Part shown: positions 56,214 to 63,603 of the stretch, in pieces
How positions within the stretch are numbered: the stretch's first letter is position 1
Layout of the letters: each line of letters starts with the position of its first letter
Source: Streptantibioticus silvisoli
GTDB lineage: Bacteria > Actinomycetota > Actinomycetes > Streptomycetales > Streptomycetaceae
DNA: 64,000 bases
Assembly: GCF_027947535.2 (NCBI RefSeq)
Contig: NZ_JAAGKO020000037.1
Coordinates: forward strand, 22,121 to 86,120
Reading direction: 5' to 3'
Translations under genes and position numbers: made by a program
The notes under the pieces: generated by a model
What the model saw: the letters and a program-made list of their open reading frames with translations, nothing else
Database searches by the model: none
What the model was told of the DNA's origin: nothing

Positions 56214-57593
56214 TCAGAACGCGCCGAGCAACCGCGCGTACAAGCCGAACACCCCGATCAGCAGGGGGAACAGCACGACCACGCCGACCGCCTCCGCCAG
56301 GTCCGCCGCCCGCCGCAACCGCACCCGGACGTGGTCCGGCGGCTGGAGGGCGAGCACGGCCAGCAGCGCGAGCGCCACCCCGCACAGCAGCAGTACCGGC
56401 CACACCGTGCCGCTCCTACCGCCGAGCCACACGGCGACCAGCCGCACCAGCACCACGGCTGCCGCCAGGTGCAGCGCGATCGCCTCGACCGTCAGCGGGA
56501 ACGCCCGTGCCCGCGACGACAGCACCACCGCGACCACCAGGCACAGAGCCGCCGACCACCATCCGGGCGTACCGGCGGCCAACCAACCGGCGGCAGCCGC
56601 CGAGCCGGCCGTCACCACGGTGGCCATCGCCAGCCCTCGGTGCGCCGCGGCCAGCGCCGTCTCCACTTGGTACCGGCCAACCGTCACACCGCCGGCCCGC
56701 CGGTCGTCCAGGCTCGTCAACCCCGCGGTCAGCAGGGCGAACCTGGGCAGCAGACCGAGCGCCACCAGTGAGACCACGGCGACGACCGCACCGACCCGCG
56801 CTTCCCGGAACACCGCCATGTCCCCGCCCACCGCCAGGGTCACCGCCTCCCAGGCCACGCCCGCCGCCAGCAACGCCCCGGCACCCATCAGTCCGCCGCG
56901 CCCGACCGGTGTCAGCGCGCCGAGCAGCGCCAGAGCCAGCACCGCGACCGCGACCGCTCCCGCGCCGCCGGCGGCGACCGGCCATCCGTGCGCCGCCGCG
57001 AGCGCCGCCACGGCCAGCAGCCCCAACACCCCGCCGATCGCCAGCAGGGCCGCGCCCAGACCGCGGTTGCCCGCGCCGCGGTGGCCGAGCCTGGTGGCCG
57101 CCGCTCCCGCGGTGACCGCCGTGGCGGCGACCGCCGCCGACCAGGGTCCGACCGTCGCCGGTCCCGCACTGCGCCAGGCCAGCACCGCCGCCGTCAGGGC
57201 CAGCAGCACCGACAGGGCCGCGGCGGTCCAGCGCCGGGCGGACGGCGACCAGGTCCACGACCGCAGTGCGGCGTCCTCGGCGACCTCGTCCGTCACGTCG
57301 TGCACCACGGGCGCGGCCGGTGCGTACTGGGCGCGCACCACACGCAGCACGGCTCCGTCGCTCACTCCGGCGGAGGCCAGCGAGCCGTCCTGCGGCAGCA
57401 CCGTCCCCGCCGCCGTCACCAGGTGGCGCGACACCGGCGGATCCTCGGGCCGATCGTCGAGCAACTCCAGTACGTCCGGCAGGAAACGCCCCACCGGTTC
57501 GTCCGAGGGGAGGACCAGGTCCACCCGGCGCCGGCGCCCCACCAGCGTCACCCGGCTGAGCCGGGATCCCCGCCCGGCATCCATGATCACCAT
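56214..57593 (-). CDS. eccD: Type VII secretion membrane channel protein EccD
   Basis: A 459-residue membrane protein. The N-terminal ~95 residues form the ubiquitin-like domain of EccD (RVTLVGRRRRVDLVLPSDEP, LLDDRPED, GSLASAGVSDGAVLRVV). About eleven transmembrane helices follow from residue 120 to the end. EccD builds the pore-side ring of the ESX membrane complex. The ATG at 57593 is preceded by GGGGAAATG-type sequence; an alternative ATG lies three codons later. It is followed by the MinD-like gene after 40 bp. Confidence 0.92.
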   Translation of the reverse strand: MVIMDAGRGSRLSRVTLVGRRRRVDLVLPSDEPVGRFLPDVLELLDDRPEDPPVSRHLVTAAGTVLPQDGSLASAGVSDGAVLRVVRAQYAPAAPVVHDVTDEVAEDAALRSWTWSPSARRWTAAALSVLLALTAAVLAWRSAGPATVGPWSAAVAATAVTAGAAATRLGHRGAGNRGLGAALLAIGGVLGLLAVAALAAAHGWPVAAGGAGAVAVAVLALALLGALTPVGRGGLMGAGALLAAGVAWEAVTLAVGGDMAVFREARVGAVVAVVSLVALGLLPRFALLTAGLTSLDDRRAGGVTVGRYQVETALAAAHRGLAMATVVTAGSAAAAGWLAAGTPGWWSAALCLVVAVVLSSRARAFPLTVEAIALHLAAAVVLVRLVAVWLGGRSGTVWPVLLLCGVALALLAVLALQPPDHVRVRLRRAADLAEAVGVVVLFPLLIGVFGLYARLLGAF

Positions 57594-57606
57594 TTCCCCG
57601 AACCTG

Positions 57607-57876
57607 TCATCGGCCCGCGGACGCGCCCGCGGGTGCGGCGGGGGCGGACGCGGCCGAACCGGCGGACGGATGGTGCAGAAGCCGGTGCGAGACGAACGAC
57701 CAGCCCACGCACCCCGCGCACAGCACGGCGGTCAACGCGATCCCCCCGAACACCTTGCCCAGATTCTCGTCCACCGACCGGCGCGACCGGGCGCCTCCGA
57801 ACACCAGCGCGTCCCGCATCCGCCGCCGCCGCACCGCGACGGACTCCAGCAGCTGACTGTCGAACTCCCGCGCCAT
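57607..57876 (-). CDS. Small membrane protein of the ESX locus
   Basis: An 89-residue protein, AREFDSQLLESVAVRRRRMR at the N-terminus, one transmembrane helix (about 45-65, VFGGIALTAVLCAGCVGWSF) and an Ala/Pro/Ser-rich tail. The ATG at 57876 has AAGGGGG at 4-5 nt. It is 13 bp upstream of eccD on the same strand, where Streptomyces ESX loci often have such a gene. Function unknown. Confidence 0.78.
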   Translation of the reverse strand: MAREFDSQLLESVAVRRRRMRDALVFGGARSRRSVDENLGKVFGGIALTAVLCAGCVGWSFVSHRLLHHPSAGSAASAPAAPAGASAGR

Positions 57877-57988
57877 GGCACCCCCTTTCTCCATCCAGCA
57901 CCATGTTCCTCCGGGGGTACGACACCCCGCGAACAGGTGCACGGAACGTCTACGTTCGAGACGCGTTCGTGCCGCGCTGTTCCCCCGG

Positions 57989-58846
57989 TCAGGTGGGGAA
58001 CTCCCCGAGCCACTCGCGGTTGAGGAAGTACTTGGGGAGATAGGGGGATTCGACCTCGATGGGAAAGCCGGCGTCGTAGGCGAGGCAGGTGATGGCGAGG
58101 GGGCCGAGGGCGAGGAGACCGGACACGGACCGCTCACGATCCTCCTCTGCGGTCCAGTACGCCTTGTGCAGTTCGAGGGCCTCCAGCAACGCCTCATTGA
58201 AACCGTCGTGATCGCCCCGGACGAACCGGTGAAAGAGGTTGATCGGCGGATACAGTTGCTGGTCCAGCAGATCCCTGGGGGCGACGCCCGCGATGTCGGG
58301 ATGCGATCCCCCTAGCGTCGCCGTCAGCTTCTCCACCAGGCCCGGACGTTCCGTCCAGTACGTCTGGAGGGTGTCCACCCAGGAGTACTGGAACTCGTCG
58401 ATCGTCGCCCCCGACGCGCGAAGCTCGTCGAGACCGAAGCCGCACAGCTGGTTCATCCGTTGCTGATCACGGCAGACGACCGCGTACCAGAAGGCGGTGA
58501 TCCATGTGCCCGGATGGGTGTAGTACTGGGGGCCGGTGGCCGGGATCGCCCGGATCCGGTCGGCGATCCTGCACTCCACGACCCCTGTGGTCTCGCCCGC
58601 GGCGGCGAACATCGCCGAACTGATCTGCATCGCCGTGACCATCGCCTCCCACGACTCGATCTTCGAGCCCGAGGGGTTCAGCGACAACCGGGCCTGAAGG
58701 TGGAGTGAGGCCGTGTCCAGTTCGTTCTGGAACATCCGGGGCGACTGTTCGAGCCGGTCGACGCCCTCGGCGACGGACTCCCGAAGGGTGTTGGCGTAGG
58801 TGTCATCGGTCCGTTCCCTGCCGTGACGGGAAACGTGCGCGGTCAT
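57989..58846 (-). CDS. Imm49-family immunity protein
   Basis: A 285-residue, mainly helical soluble protein of the Imm49 family. Conserved stretches: LHLQARLSLNPSGSKIESWE, VTAMQISSAMFAAA, GTWITAFWYAVVCRDQQRM and YPPINLFHRFVRGDHDGFNE. Imm49 proteins protect against polymorphic toxins delivered by contact-dependent or type VII systems. The gene follows the PD-(D/E)xK toxin gene by 175 bp on the same strand, the normal position for the cognate immunity gene. Confidence 0.88.
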   Translation of the reverse strand: MTAHVSRHGRERTDDTYANTLRESVAEGVDRLEQSPRMFQNELDTASLHLQARLSLNPSGSKIESWEAMVTAMQISSAMFAAAGETTGVVECRIADRIRAIPATGPQYYTHPGTWITAFWYAVVCRDQQRMNQLCGFGLDELRASGATIDEFQYSWVDTLQTYWTERPGLVEKLTATLGGSHPDIAGVAPRDLLDQQLYPPINLFHRFVRGDHDGFNEALLEALELHKAYWTAEEDRERSVSGLLALGPLAITCLAYDAGFPIEVESPYLPKYFLNREWLGEFPT

Positions 58847-59021
58847 CGGTGGCTCCCACTCGGTCGATGAGGTGCTTCGGTCAGCGTAAGGCCGCCCCGG
58901 CGCTGCGGGCCGCCCACGGGCCCCGCCCCGCCCGGGCCGGTGTCCCGCCCGGGCTCCAGGGGCCCTACGGCCCTCCGCGGGCTGGCGAGTTCATGGGGGT
59001 GGTGGTCCTACCGGAGCCGGT

Positions 59022-61580
59022 TCAGTCGATGTCGAACTTCCACATGCTGTAGCCGGCGTATCTGCCGGCGTTCTCGTTGCCCTTGACGAGGATGTATTCG
59101 ACCTTGCCCTGTGCCAGGGCGGCCTTGAGGTTCTTCGCGAGGGCCGCCTCCGACGGATGGTCTTCACCGCGGTCCTGCATCTGCTTGAGGATGTCGTCGA
59201 AATACGGCCGCGTGCCCTGGGAGACCCGGACGCCGTCGGCCAGATTCCGGGCCCCGAGCTTCGTCGTCAGGCTGCTCTTGGCCTCAACCACCACGTAGTG
59301 GCCGTCCTTCGTCCGCCACACCTGGTCGAACTGGTCGTTGCCGTTGGCCGGACCGTGCAGCGTCTCCTGGACGGCGCCCTCGTAGTGCCCGGGGATGACG
59401 TGGTGTTTGGCGATGGCTTCGCCGTAGTTCTCGCTGAGCTTCGCCATGTCCCGGTGCAGCGGGGTGTGCTCGGTCTTGGCGTCCTGGAACGCCTGGTGAT
59501 GCGCCGGGGTGGGATGTGCTTCATAGGCCTTCTTCGCATCGCCCAGCTTCGTCTCGGCGGCCTTGTCCTTGACGATGGCCTCGTGGCGGCTGTGCGCCGC
59601 TCTGTCGAGCGTGTGCGCCGCGTGGCCGGACAGGTCGTCGCGGAACCCGACGACGGGTCTGTCGTCGTGGAACTTCGGCGGCAGCGGTTCAGGGGCGTCG
59701 TGTACGGAGATCCAGGTGCGCCCGCCACCTGGTTTCATGAGCTGCGGAGGAGTCGTTCCCGTCTCCGGATCGGTGTGCTCCAGGTCCTTGCGGTTGCCGT
59801 TGGACTTGTAGTGTTCCCTGAAGTACTTCGGGTCCGTGTTCGCCCGGTGGACCTGATGGTCCATGACCACCTTGCGTTCCTCGGCGGTCCGGGCTTCGGG
59901 GCCCTTGCCCAGAGCGTGGTGTAGGTCGTCGTCACCGGAGCGGTGAGTACCGTCCGCGCCCTCGTGCGGTGGCGGGGTGTCGTCACCGCCTCCTCCACCG
60001 TGACCACCCATGCCTCCTGTGCCGCCGTGTCCGGGACCACCGTCGCCGATATGAGTGACGGAAGCACCACCCCGGTCGCCGGTGGCGGAGGCGTGACCCG
60101 AGGGGTGGGTACCGAGTTCGCCCCGGGACGTGTGGTCGTCGGCTCCGCCGGCGGTGTGCGTCAGGCCGCCCGGCCCGGCGTGCGCGCCGACCAGTTCGTG
60201 GGCGGGGTCGCTGGTCGGGAGGTGGATGCCGTGGGCGAGTTCGTCCGACGGCACGGTGGCCGTCGTCCCGTCGGGCAGGTGGTAGTGGCCGTCGGGGGTG
60301 AGGCGGGAGCCGTCGGGCAGGTGGATCGTGCCGTCGGGTCCGGCGACGAGGGTGCCGGAGGGTTCGCCCGCCGGGAGGTGCGGATCGCCGCCGGACAGAT
60401 GGGTGCGGAGGTTGGTGAGGTGGTCGCCGAGCCTGGTGACCGTGACCGCCTTGGCCTTGGACAGGCCGTCGAGAGCAATGGAGACCTTGGGGATCTTCGC
60501 GAGGTTGCCGAACGCGAAGCCGGCGCCCTTGCCGACGTACGTCATGGGGTCGACGAAGCGGCCGGCCTTGCTCAAGGCGCCCATCGCGCGGGCGGCTGCG
60601 GACGCCTTGCCCGCGTCGCCCGCGGCTTCGACGCCGTCGGCCTCGCCGCCGCCGGCCACGACCGTCAGGACGTTGAAGACGACACCTCCGGCCGCGCGGG
60701 CCGGGTCCTTCGACCACTCGTCCCAGCCGATCATGGCCTTGCCGGCCGCGACCGTCGTCCGCCGGCTGTCGCGCAGCCAGCCCGGCAGGTCCTTCTCACC
60801 GGGGCCGAGCGGGGGCAGGAACTGGTAGGAGGCCAGTCCGATGCCGAGTTCGCCCAGGCCCTTCCAGGAGTTGACGAGGGTGTTCCAGCCCTCGAAGCCG
60901 ACCAGGCCACCGATCCCCTTGATCGTGCCCCACAGGCCGTCGACCACGAACCCCTTGATGAACGACCAGGTCCAGTGCCCGATGTCGTACCAGTGGTACT
61001 TCTGCTCCACCGGGTCGCCCCACGGCAGCCCCTTCGCACCGTCCAACTGCTTGGCGGTGTAGCCGTACATCGTGGATTTGTTGCTGCCGTCGTTGGCGGT
61101 GAACCGCGTGCCCCCGAAGACCGCCTCGATGGCGTTGGCGCAGCGGCGCTCGGCGTCCCAGAACGCGGCAACGGCGGCATCGACCTCGGTACGCAGCTGG
61201 TTGTCCCGGTCGACCTTGCCGCCGTCGTACTGCCAGTCCTTGTCACCGGAGACGCTCTTGACGAAGGTGTGGGCCTGGTCCTTGAGGTCGGCGAGTTTCG
61301 CCGCGATGGGGCGGATCTCGGTGGCGTAGGACGACAGGGCGCCGGTGACCCGGGTCAGGTCGCTCCGGAAGGTGGTGCCGGCGGTGGCGACGGGCTTGGT
61401 CGTGGCGAACAGCTGCTCGGCCTCGGGCGCCTGGTAGTAGGCGGACAGGCCCTGAAAGGCCGCGTTCGTGTCGGTGCCGGTCTTCTCGACGGCCGTGCCG
61501 TCGCCCTTGAGGTCGGCGATGTCGGCTTCGAGCTGGTCGACGTTGCCGGTGAACTGGGGTATCGCGTCCGGATCGATCAC
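59022..61580 (-). CDS. Type VII-exported polymorphic toxin, PD-(D/E)xK nuclease tip
   Basis: An 852-residue toxin. Residues ~1-160 are helical and WXG/LXG-like (AAFQGLSAYYQAPEAEQLFA). A middle region (about 180-400) has hydrophobic segments (WSFIKGFVVDGLWGTIKGIG). Residues ~410-590 are repetitive and Gly/His/Asp-rich (HLPDGSRLTPDGHYHLPDG). The C-terminal domain (about 640-852) has the restriction-nuclease pattern QFDQVWRTKDGHYVVVEAKS, i.e. Asp, then the E-x-K (near residue 765). The GTG at 61580 overlaps the DUF6507 stop (GTGA). The Imm49 gene follows. It is presumably secreted by the ESX system encoded downstream. Confidence 0.88.
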   Translation of the reverse strand: MIDPDAIPQFTGNVDQLEADIADLKGDGTAVEKTGTDTNAAFQGLSAYYQAPEAEQLFATTKPVATAGTTFRSDLTRVTGALSSYATEIRPIAAKLADLKDQAHTFVKSVSGDKDWQYDGGKVDRDNQLRTEVDAAVAAFWDAERRCANAIEAVFGGTRFTANDGSNKSTMYGYTAKQLDGAKGLPWGDPVEQKYHWYDIGHWTWSFIKGFVVDGLWGTIKGIGGLVGFEGWNTLVNSWKGLGELGIGLASYQFLPPLGPGEKDLPGWLRDSRRTTVAAGKAMIGWDEWSKDPARAAGGVVFNVLTVVAGGGEADGVEAAGDAGKASAAARAMGALSKAGRFVDPMTYVGKGAGFAFGNLAKIPKVSIALDGLSKAKAVTVTRLGDHLTNLRTHLSGGDPHLPAGEPSGTLVAGPDGTIHLPDGSRLTPDGHYHLPDGTTATVPSDELAHGIHLPTSDPAHELVGAHAGPGGLTHTAGGADDHTSRGELGTHPSGHASATGDRGGASVTHIGDGGPGHGGTGGMGGHGGGGGDDTPPPHEGADGTHRSGDDDLHHALGKGPEARTAEERKVVMDHQVHRANTDPKYFREHYKSNGNRKDLEHTDPETGTTPPQLMKPGGGRTWISVHDAPEPLPPKFHDDRPVVGFRDDLSGHAAHTLDRAAHSRHEAIVKDKAAETKLGDAKKAYEAHPTPAHHQAFQDAKTEHTPLHRDMAKLSENYGEAIAKHHVIPGHYEGAVQETLHGPANGNDQFDQVWRTKDGHYVVVEAKSSLTTKLGARNLADGVRVSQGTRPYFDDILKQMQDRGEDHPSEAALAKNLKAALAQGKVEYILVKGNENAGRYAGYSMWKFDID

Positions 61581-62035
61581 TGCGCGCCCCTGGGCCGCGG
61601 ACCGGCGGACGAGGGGGCGGGCGCTCCGGCCGCCGACTGCGGCGGCAGCTTCACCGGTGGCGGTGCGGTGTCACCGAGGGCCTTGTGCTGGGCGTCGGCG
61701 GCCATGGTCAGGTCGCCGTCCAGGTACGCCTTGGTGGCGTCGACCGCCCCGTTGAGCGACGCGCCGCTGCGGGTGCCCATGAACTTCAACGTCGCCTGCA
61801 CCGACTCCGCGAACTGCCCCAGCGCCACTGCCACCAGTCCGCCGGTCTGCCCGCCCTTGCCCGCCCCGGAGCCGCCGCCCGCGTCGATCGTGCCGGCATT
61901 GTTCGCGGCGTTCTCCAGGTGCCGGCCGAATGCGGAGACCTGGCCCTGCAACGCCTCCGCGCTCGTCGCCGCCTTGCCCACCACGCTGCTCACGCCCTGC
62001 GGGTCGATGTCCCACGCGCCCTGCCCGTGCGCCAT
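61577..62035 (-). CDS. DUF6507-family protein (WXG100-like)
   Basis: A 152-residue helical protein, AHGQGAWDIDPQGVSSVVGK at the start, then AEALQGQVSAFGRHLENAAN and SVQATLKFMGTRSGASLNGA, with a Pro/Ala-rich tail. The ATG at 62035 is chosen as the start of conservation. DUF6507 proteins are small WXG100-like partners encoded directly before LXG-type toxins; here the stop overlaps the toxin start (GTGA), so the two are made together and probably exported as a complex. Confidence 0.85.
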   Translation of the reverse strand: MAHGQGAWDIDPQGVSSVVGKAATSAEALQGQVSAFGRHLENAANNAGTIDAGGGSGAGKGGQTGGLVAVALGQFAESVQATLKFMGTRSGASLNGAVDATKAYLDGDLTMAADAQHKALGDTAPPPVKLPPQSAAGAPAPSSAGPRPRGAQ

Positions 62036-62273
62036 CAGCCGTCCCCCGTTCCCCGTCGAACCGTCATCCCGTTCGCACCGTCGCCCCGACCTCTCCGCGT
62101 GCCGAGGCGACCACCGGCCGGCGCCGCCGACGACCGAGCCGGGACCGGCTGCCGTCCGGCGCCCGGACCGCGTCCGGCGGCCGCACCGCAGCCGCATGGC
62201 CCCGGCCTTCGGGCGGTCGCGTCCGCTCCGCCGCGGATCGCTCAGCTGCCCGCGGTACGGGCCCGGCGCCCCG

Positions 62274-62585
62274 TCAGCCGATGCCGTCGACGGCGGCCTT
62301 CGCGCGCGACAGCGTCTGCTGCGCGGTGGCGTCGTTCTTCTCCAGTGTCGACTTCACCAGGTTGATGATCGACCGCACTTCGGCCGCCGCGCCGTTCCAG
62401 CGCTGCTCCTTGGCCTGGTACTCCTGCGAGACACCGTCGGCCTGGAAGTCGGCCATCGCCGCCTTCACCTGCCCGTCCCGCTCCGTGATCAGACTCTCCA
62501 ACCTGGCGATGACCACCGCCAGGTTCGCCTGCGCCTCCCCGGACGCCGCCGTGTCGTAGCTGCGCCGGTCCGCCGAACCACTCAT
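62274..62585 (-). CDS. ESAT-6-like (WXG100-superfamily) protein
   Basis: A 103-residue helical-hairpin protein: SGSADRRSYDTAASGEAQAN, LAVVIARLESLITERDGQVK, then NGAAAEVRSIINLVKSTLEK. The turn between the two helices has W-N-G (QRWNGAAAE), a WXG variant. This matches the 'pore-forming ESAT-6 family' described in Streptomyces. It lies 58 bp after the other small ESX protein and upstream of the toxin genes. Likely an ESX substrate or co-substrate. Confidence 0.85.
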   Translation of the reverse strand: MSGSADRRSYDTAASGEAQANLAVVIARLESLITERDGQVKAAMADFQADGVSQEYQAKEQRWNGAAAEVRSIINLVKSTLEKNDATAQQTLSRAKAAVDGIG

Positions 62586-62643
62586 CGTCTCCCCCTGCCT
62601 TGCTGTTGACCGTGTCGCCGCCGCCTGGCGTACCGGCCCCGAC

Positions 62644-62976
62644 TCAGCGGCCGTTGAACCGTGCCGCGTCGAAGTTGGCCGATCCCATCGTGGTGCGGGC
62701 GGTGTCCGACATCTCGCTGTCGCCGGTCTGGAACGACTTGCTCATGCCGGACTGGCCACCGAGGATCCCGCTCAGCGCGCTGTTGAGATTCGCCGTGATC
62801 TGGTCCGACTGCGCCTTGAACGCGTCGAACGCCTGCCGGCCGGCACCGTTGAACTTCCCCTCCAACGGTTGCGCGGCGGCGATCAACTGCTTGATCAGCG
62901 CCCCCAGATCCTCACCGGACCCCTGCGTCCGCTGCACCAGCGTCGACAGCGTGTTGCTTCCCATGTCGAACTTCAC
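62644..62976 (-). CDS. WXG100-type ESX substrate protein
   Basis: A 110-residue helical protein starting with GTG 62976 (KFDMGSNTLSTLVQRTQGSG) after GGGGGGAG at 5 nt. The central turn reads LEGKFNGAGRQAFDAFKAQS, where F-N-G replaces W-x-G, and a helix with SDQITANLNSALSGILGGQS follows. First gene of the ESX/toxin transcription unit, so it probably forms a heterodimer with the next small protein. Confidence 0.83.
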   Translation of the reverse strand: MKFDMGSNTLSTLVQRTQGSGEDLGALIKQLIAAAQPLEGKFNGAGRQAFDAFKAQSDQITANLNSALSGILGGQSGMSKSFQTGDSEMSDTARTTMGSANFDAARFNGR

Positions 62977-63250
62977 GATCGCTCCCCCCGGAGGACGCCC
63001 ACTCCCGTCAACTTGCGCTCATAGCTTGACACATGGGTCTGACACATCAGCAGTTTTCATACGGTTTCTTCACCGACGGCCGACGCTCCGGCCACGCGGT
63101 CGCAGACCCGCCCCGAGGCGGCGCGGCCTGTTGGCGATCCGCGAACACCAGTGCCTGCGCCCCGGCATTCCGCCCGGCGCCGCCAGTCCCGGCTTGCGCC
63201 CACCTGCACGATGGCGCTCTGCCGCCTGCGTGCGAGGGCGAACAGGGCCT

Positions 63251-63480
63251 CCGCCGGTCGCACGGTGGAACCGGGAGGCCCAGGCCGAGCGGGCGATCAC
63301 AGAGGTCCGGCTTCGCCATTCTGAGCAGCCGCCACGGGCCACCGGGGCCGATGAGCAAGGAACAACGCCGTCGAAGCACTCGGTGGCCTGCTCGGAGTGC
63401 TTCGACGGTCGGATCCGGCGGACAAAGCCGAGGCTCAGCTCGGGCCCGTGCTCACCTACGACCATGAAACGCAAAAGGTG
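63251..63480 (+). pseudogene. Serine recombinase C-terminal remnant (copy 3)
   Basis: VARWNREAQAERAITEVRLR (from 63257) corresponds to VAQWSREVQEKRAIAEARMA of copy 2. After ~63350 a frameshift leads to NAVEALGGLLGVLRRSDPAD and QLGPVLTYDHETQKV, the family end. The DNA ...ACCATGAAACG... at its end matches copy 1. The N-terminal catalytic and zinc domains are missing. A hairpin and the intact tRNA-Leu gene follow. Confidence 0.85.
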
Positions 63481-63503
63481 CCGACCGATTCGGTCAGCAC
63501 CTT
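63475..63503 (+). terminator. Hairpin after recombinase remnant 3
   Basis: AAGGTGC-C-GACCG pairs with CGGTC-A-GCACCTT (one mismatch, 3-nt loop). It is the counterpart of the hairpins at 45242 and 49356, placed 16 bp before the tRNA-Leu 3' end. Confidence 0.8.
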
Positions 63504-63518
63504 CAGGATGATCTTGCG

Positions 63519-63603
63519 TGTCCGAGGGGGGACTTGAACCCCCACGCCCGATAAAGGGCACTAGCACCTCAAGCTAGCGCGTCTGCCATTCCGCCACCCG
63601 GAC
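63519..63603 (-). tRNA. tRNA-Leu (anticodon GAG)
   Basis: An 85-nt class II tRNA on the minus strand. The acceptor stem GTCCGGG pairs with CTCGGAC; the anticodon arm is CTAGC-TTGAGGT-GCTAG with anticodon GAG; a long variable arm follows (TGCCC TTTATC GGGCG); the T arm is GGGGG-TTCAAGT-CCCCC. The discriminator base is A and CCA is not encoded. Its 3' end is the attachment sequence repeated after the two upstream recombinase remnants. Confidence 0.97.

Larger units (their letters stand above)
62977..63518. other. Region between ESX locus and tRNA-Leu
   Basis: Holds the third serine-recombinase remnant (63251-63480) and its hairpin; 62977-63250 presumably carries the ESX operon promoter on the minus strand, but no clear -35/-10 pair was found. 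Confidence 0.55.
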
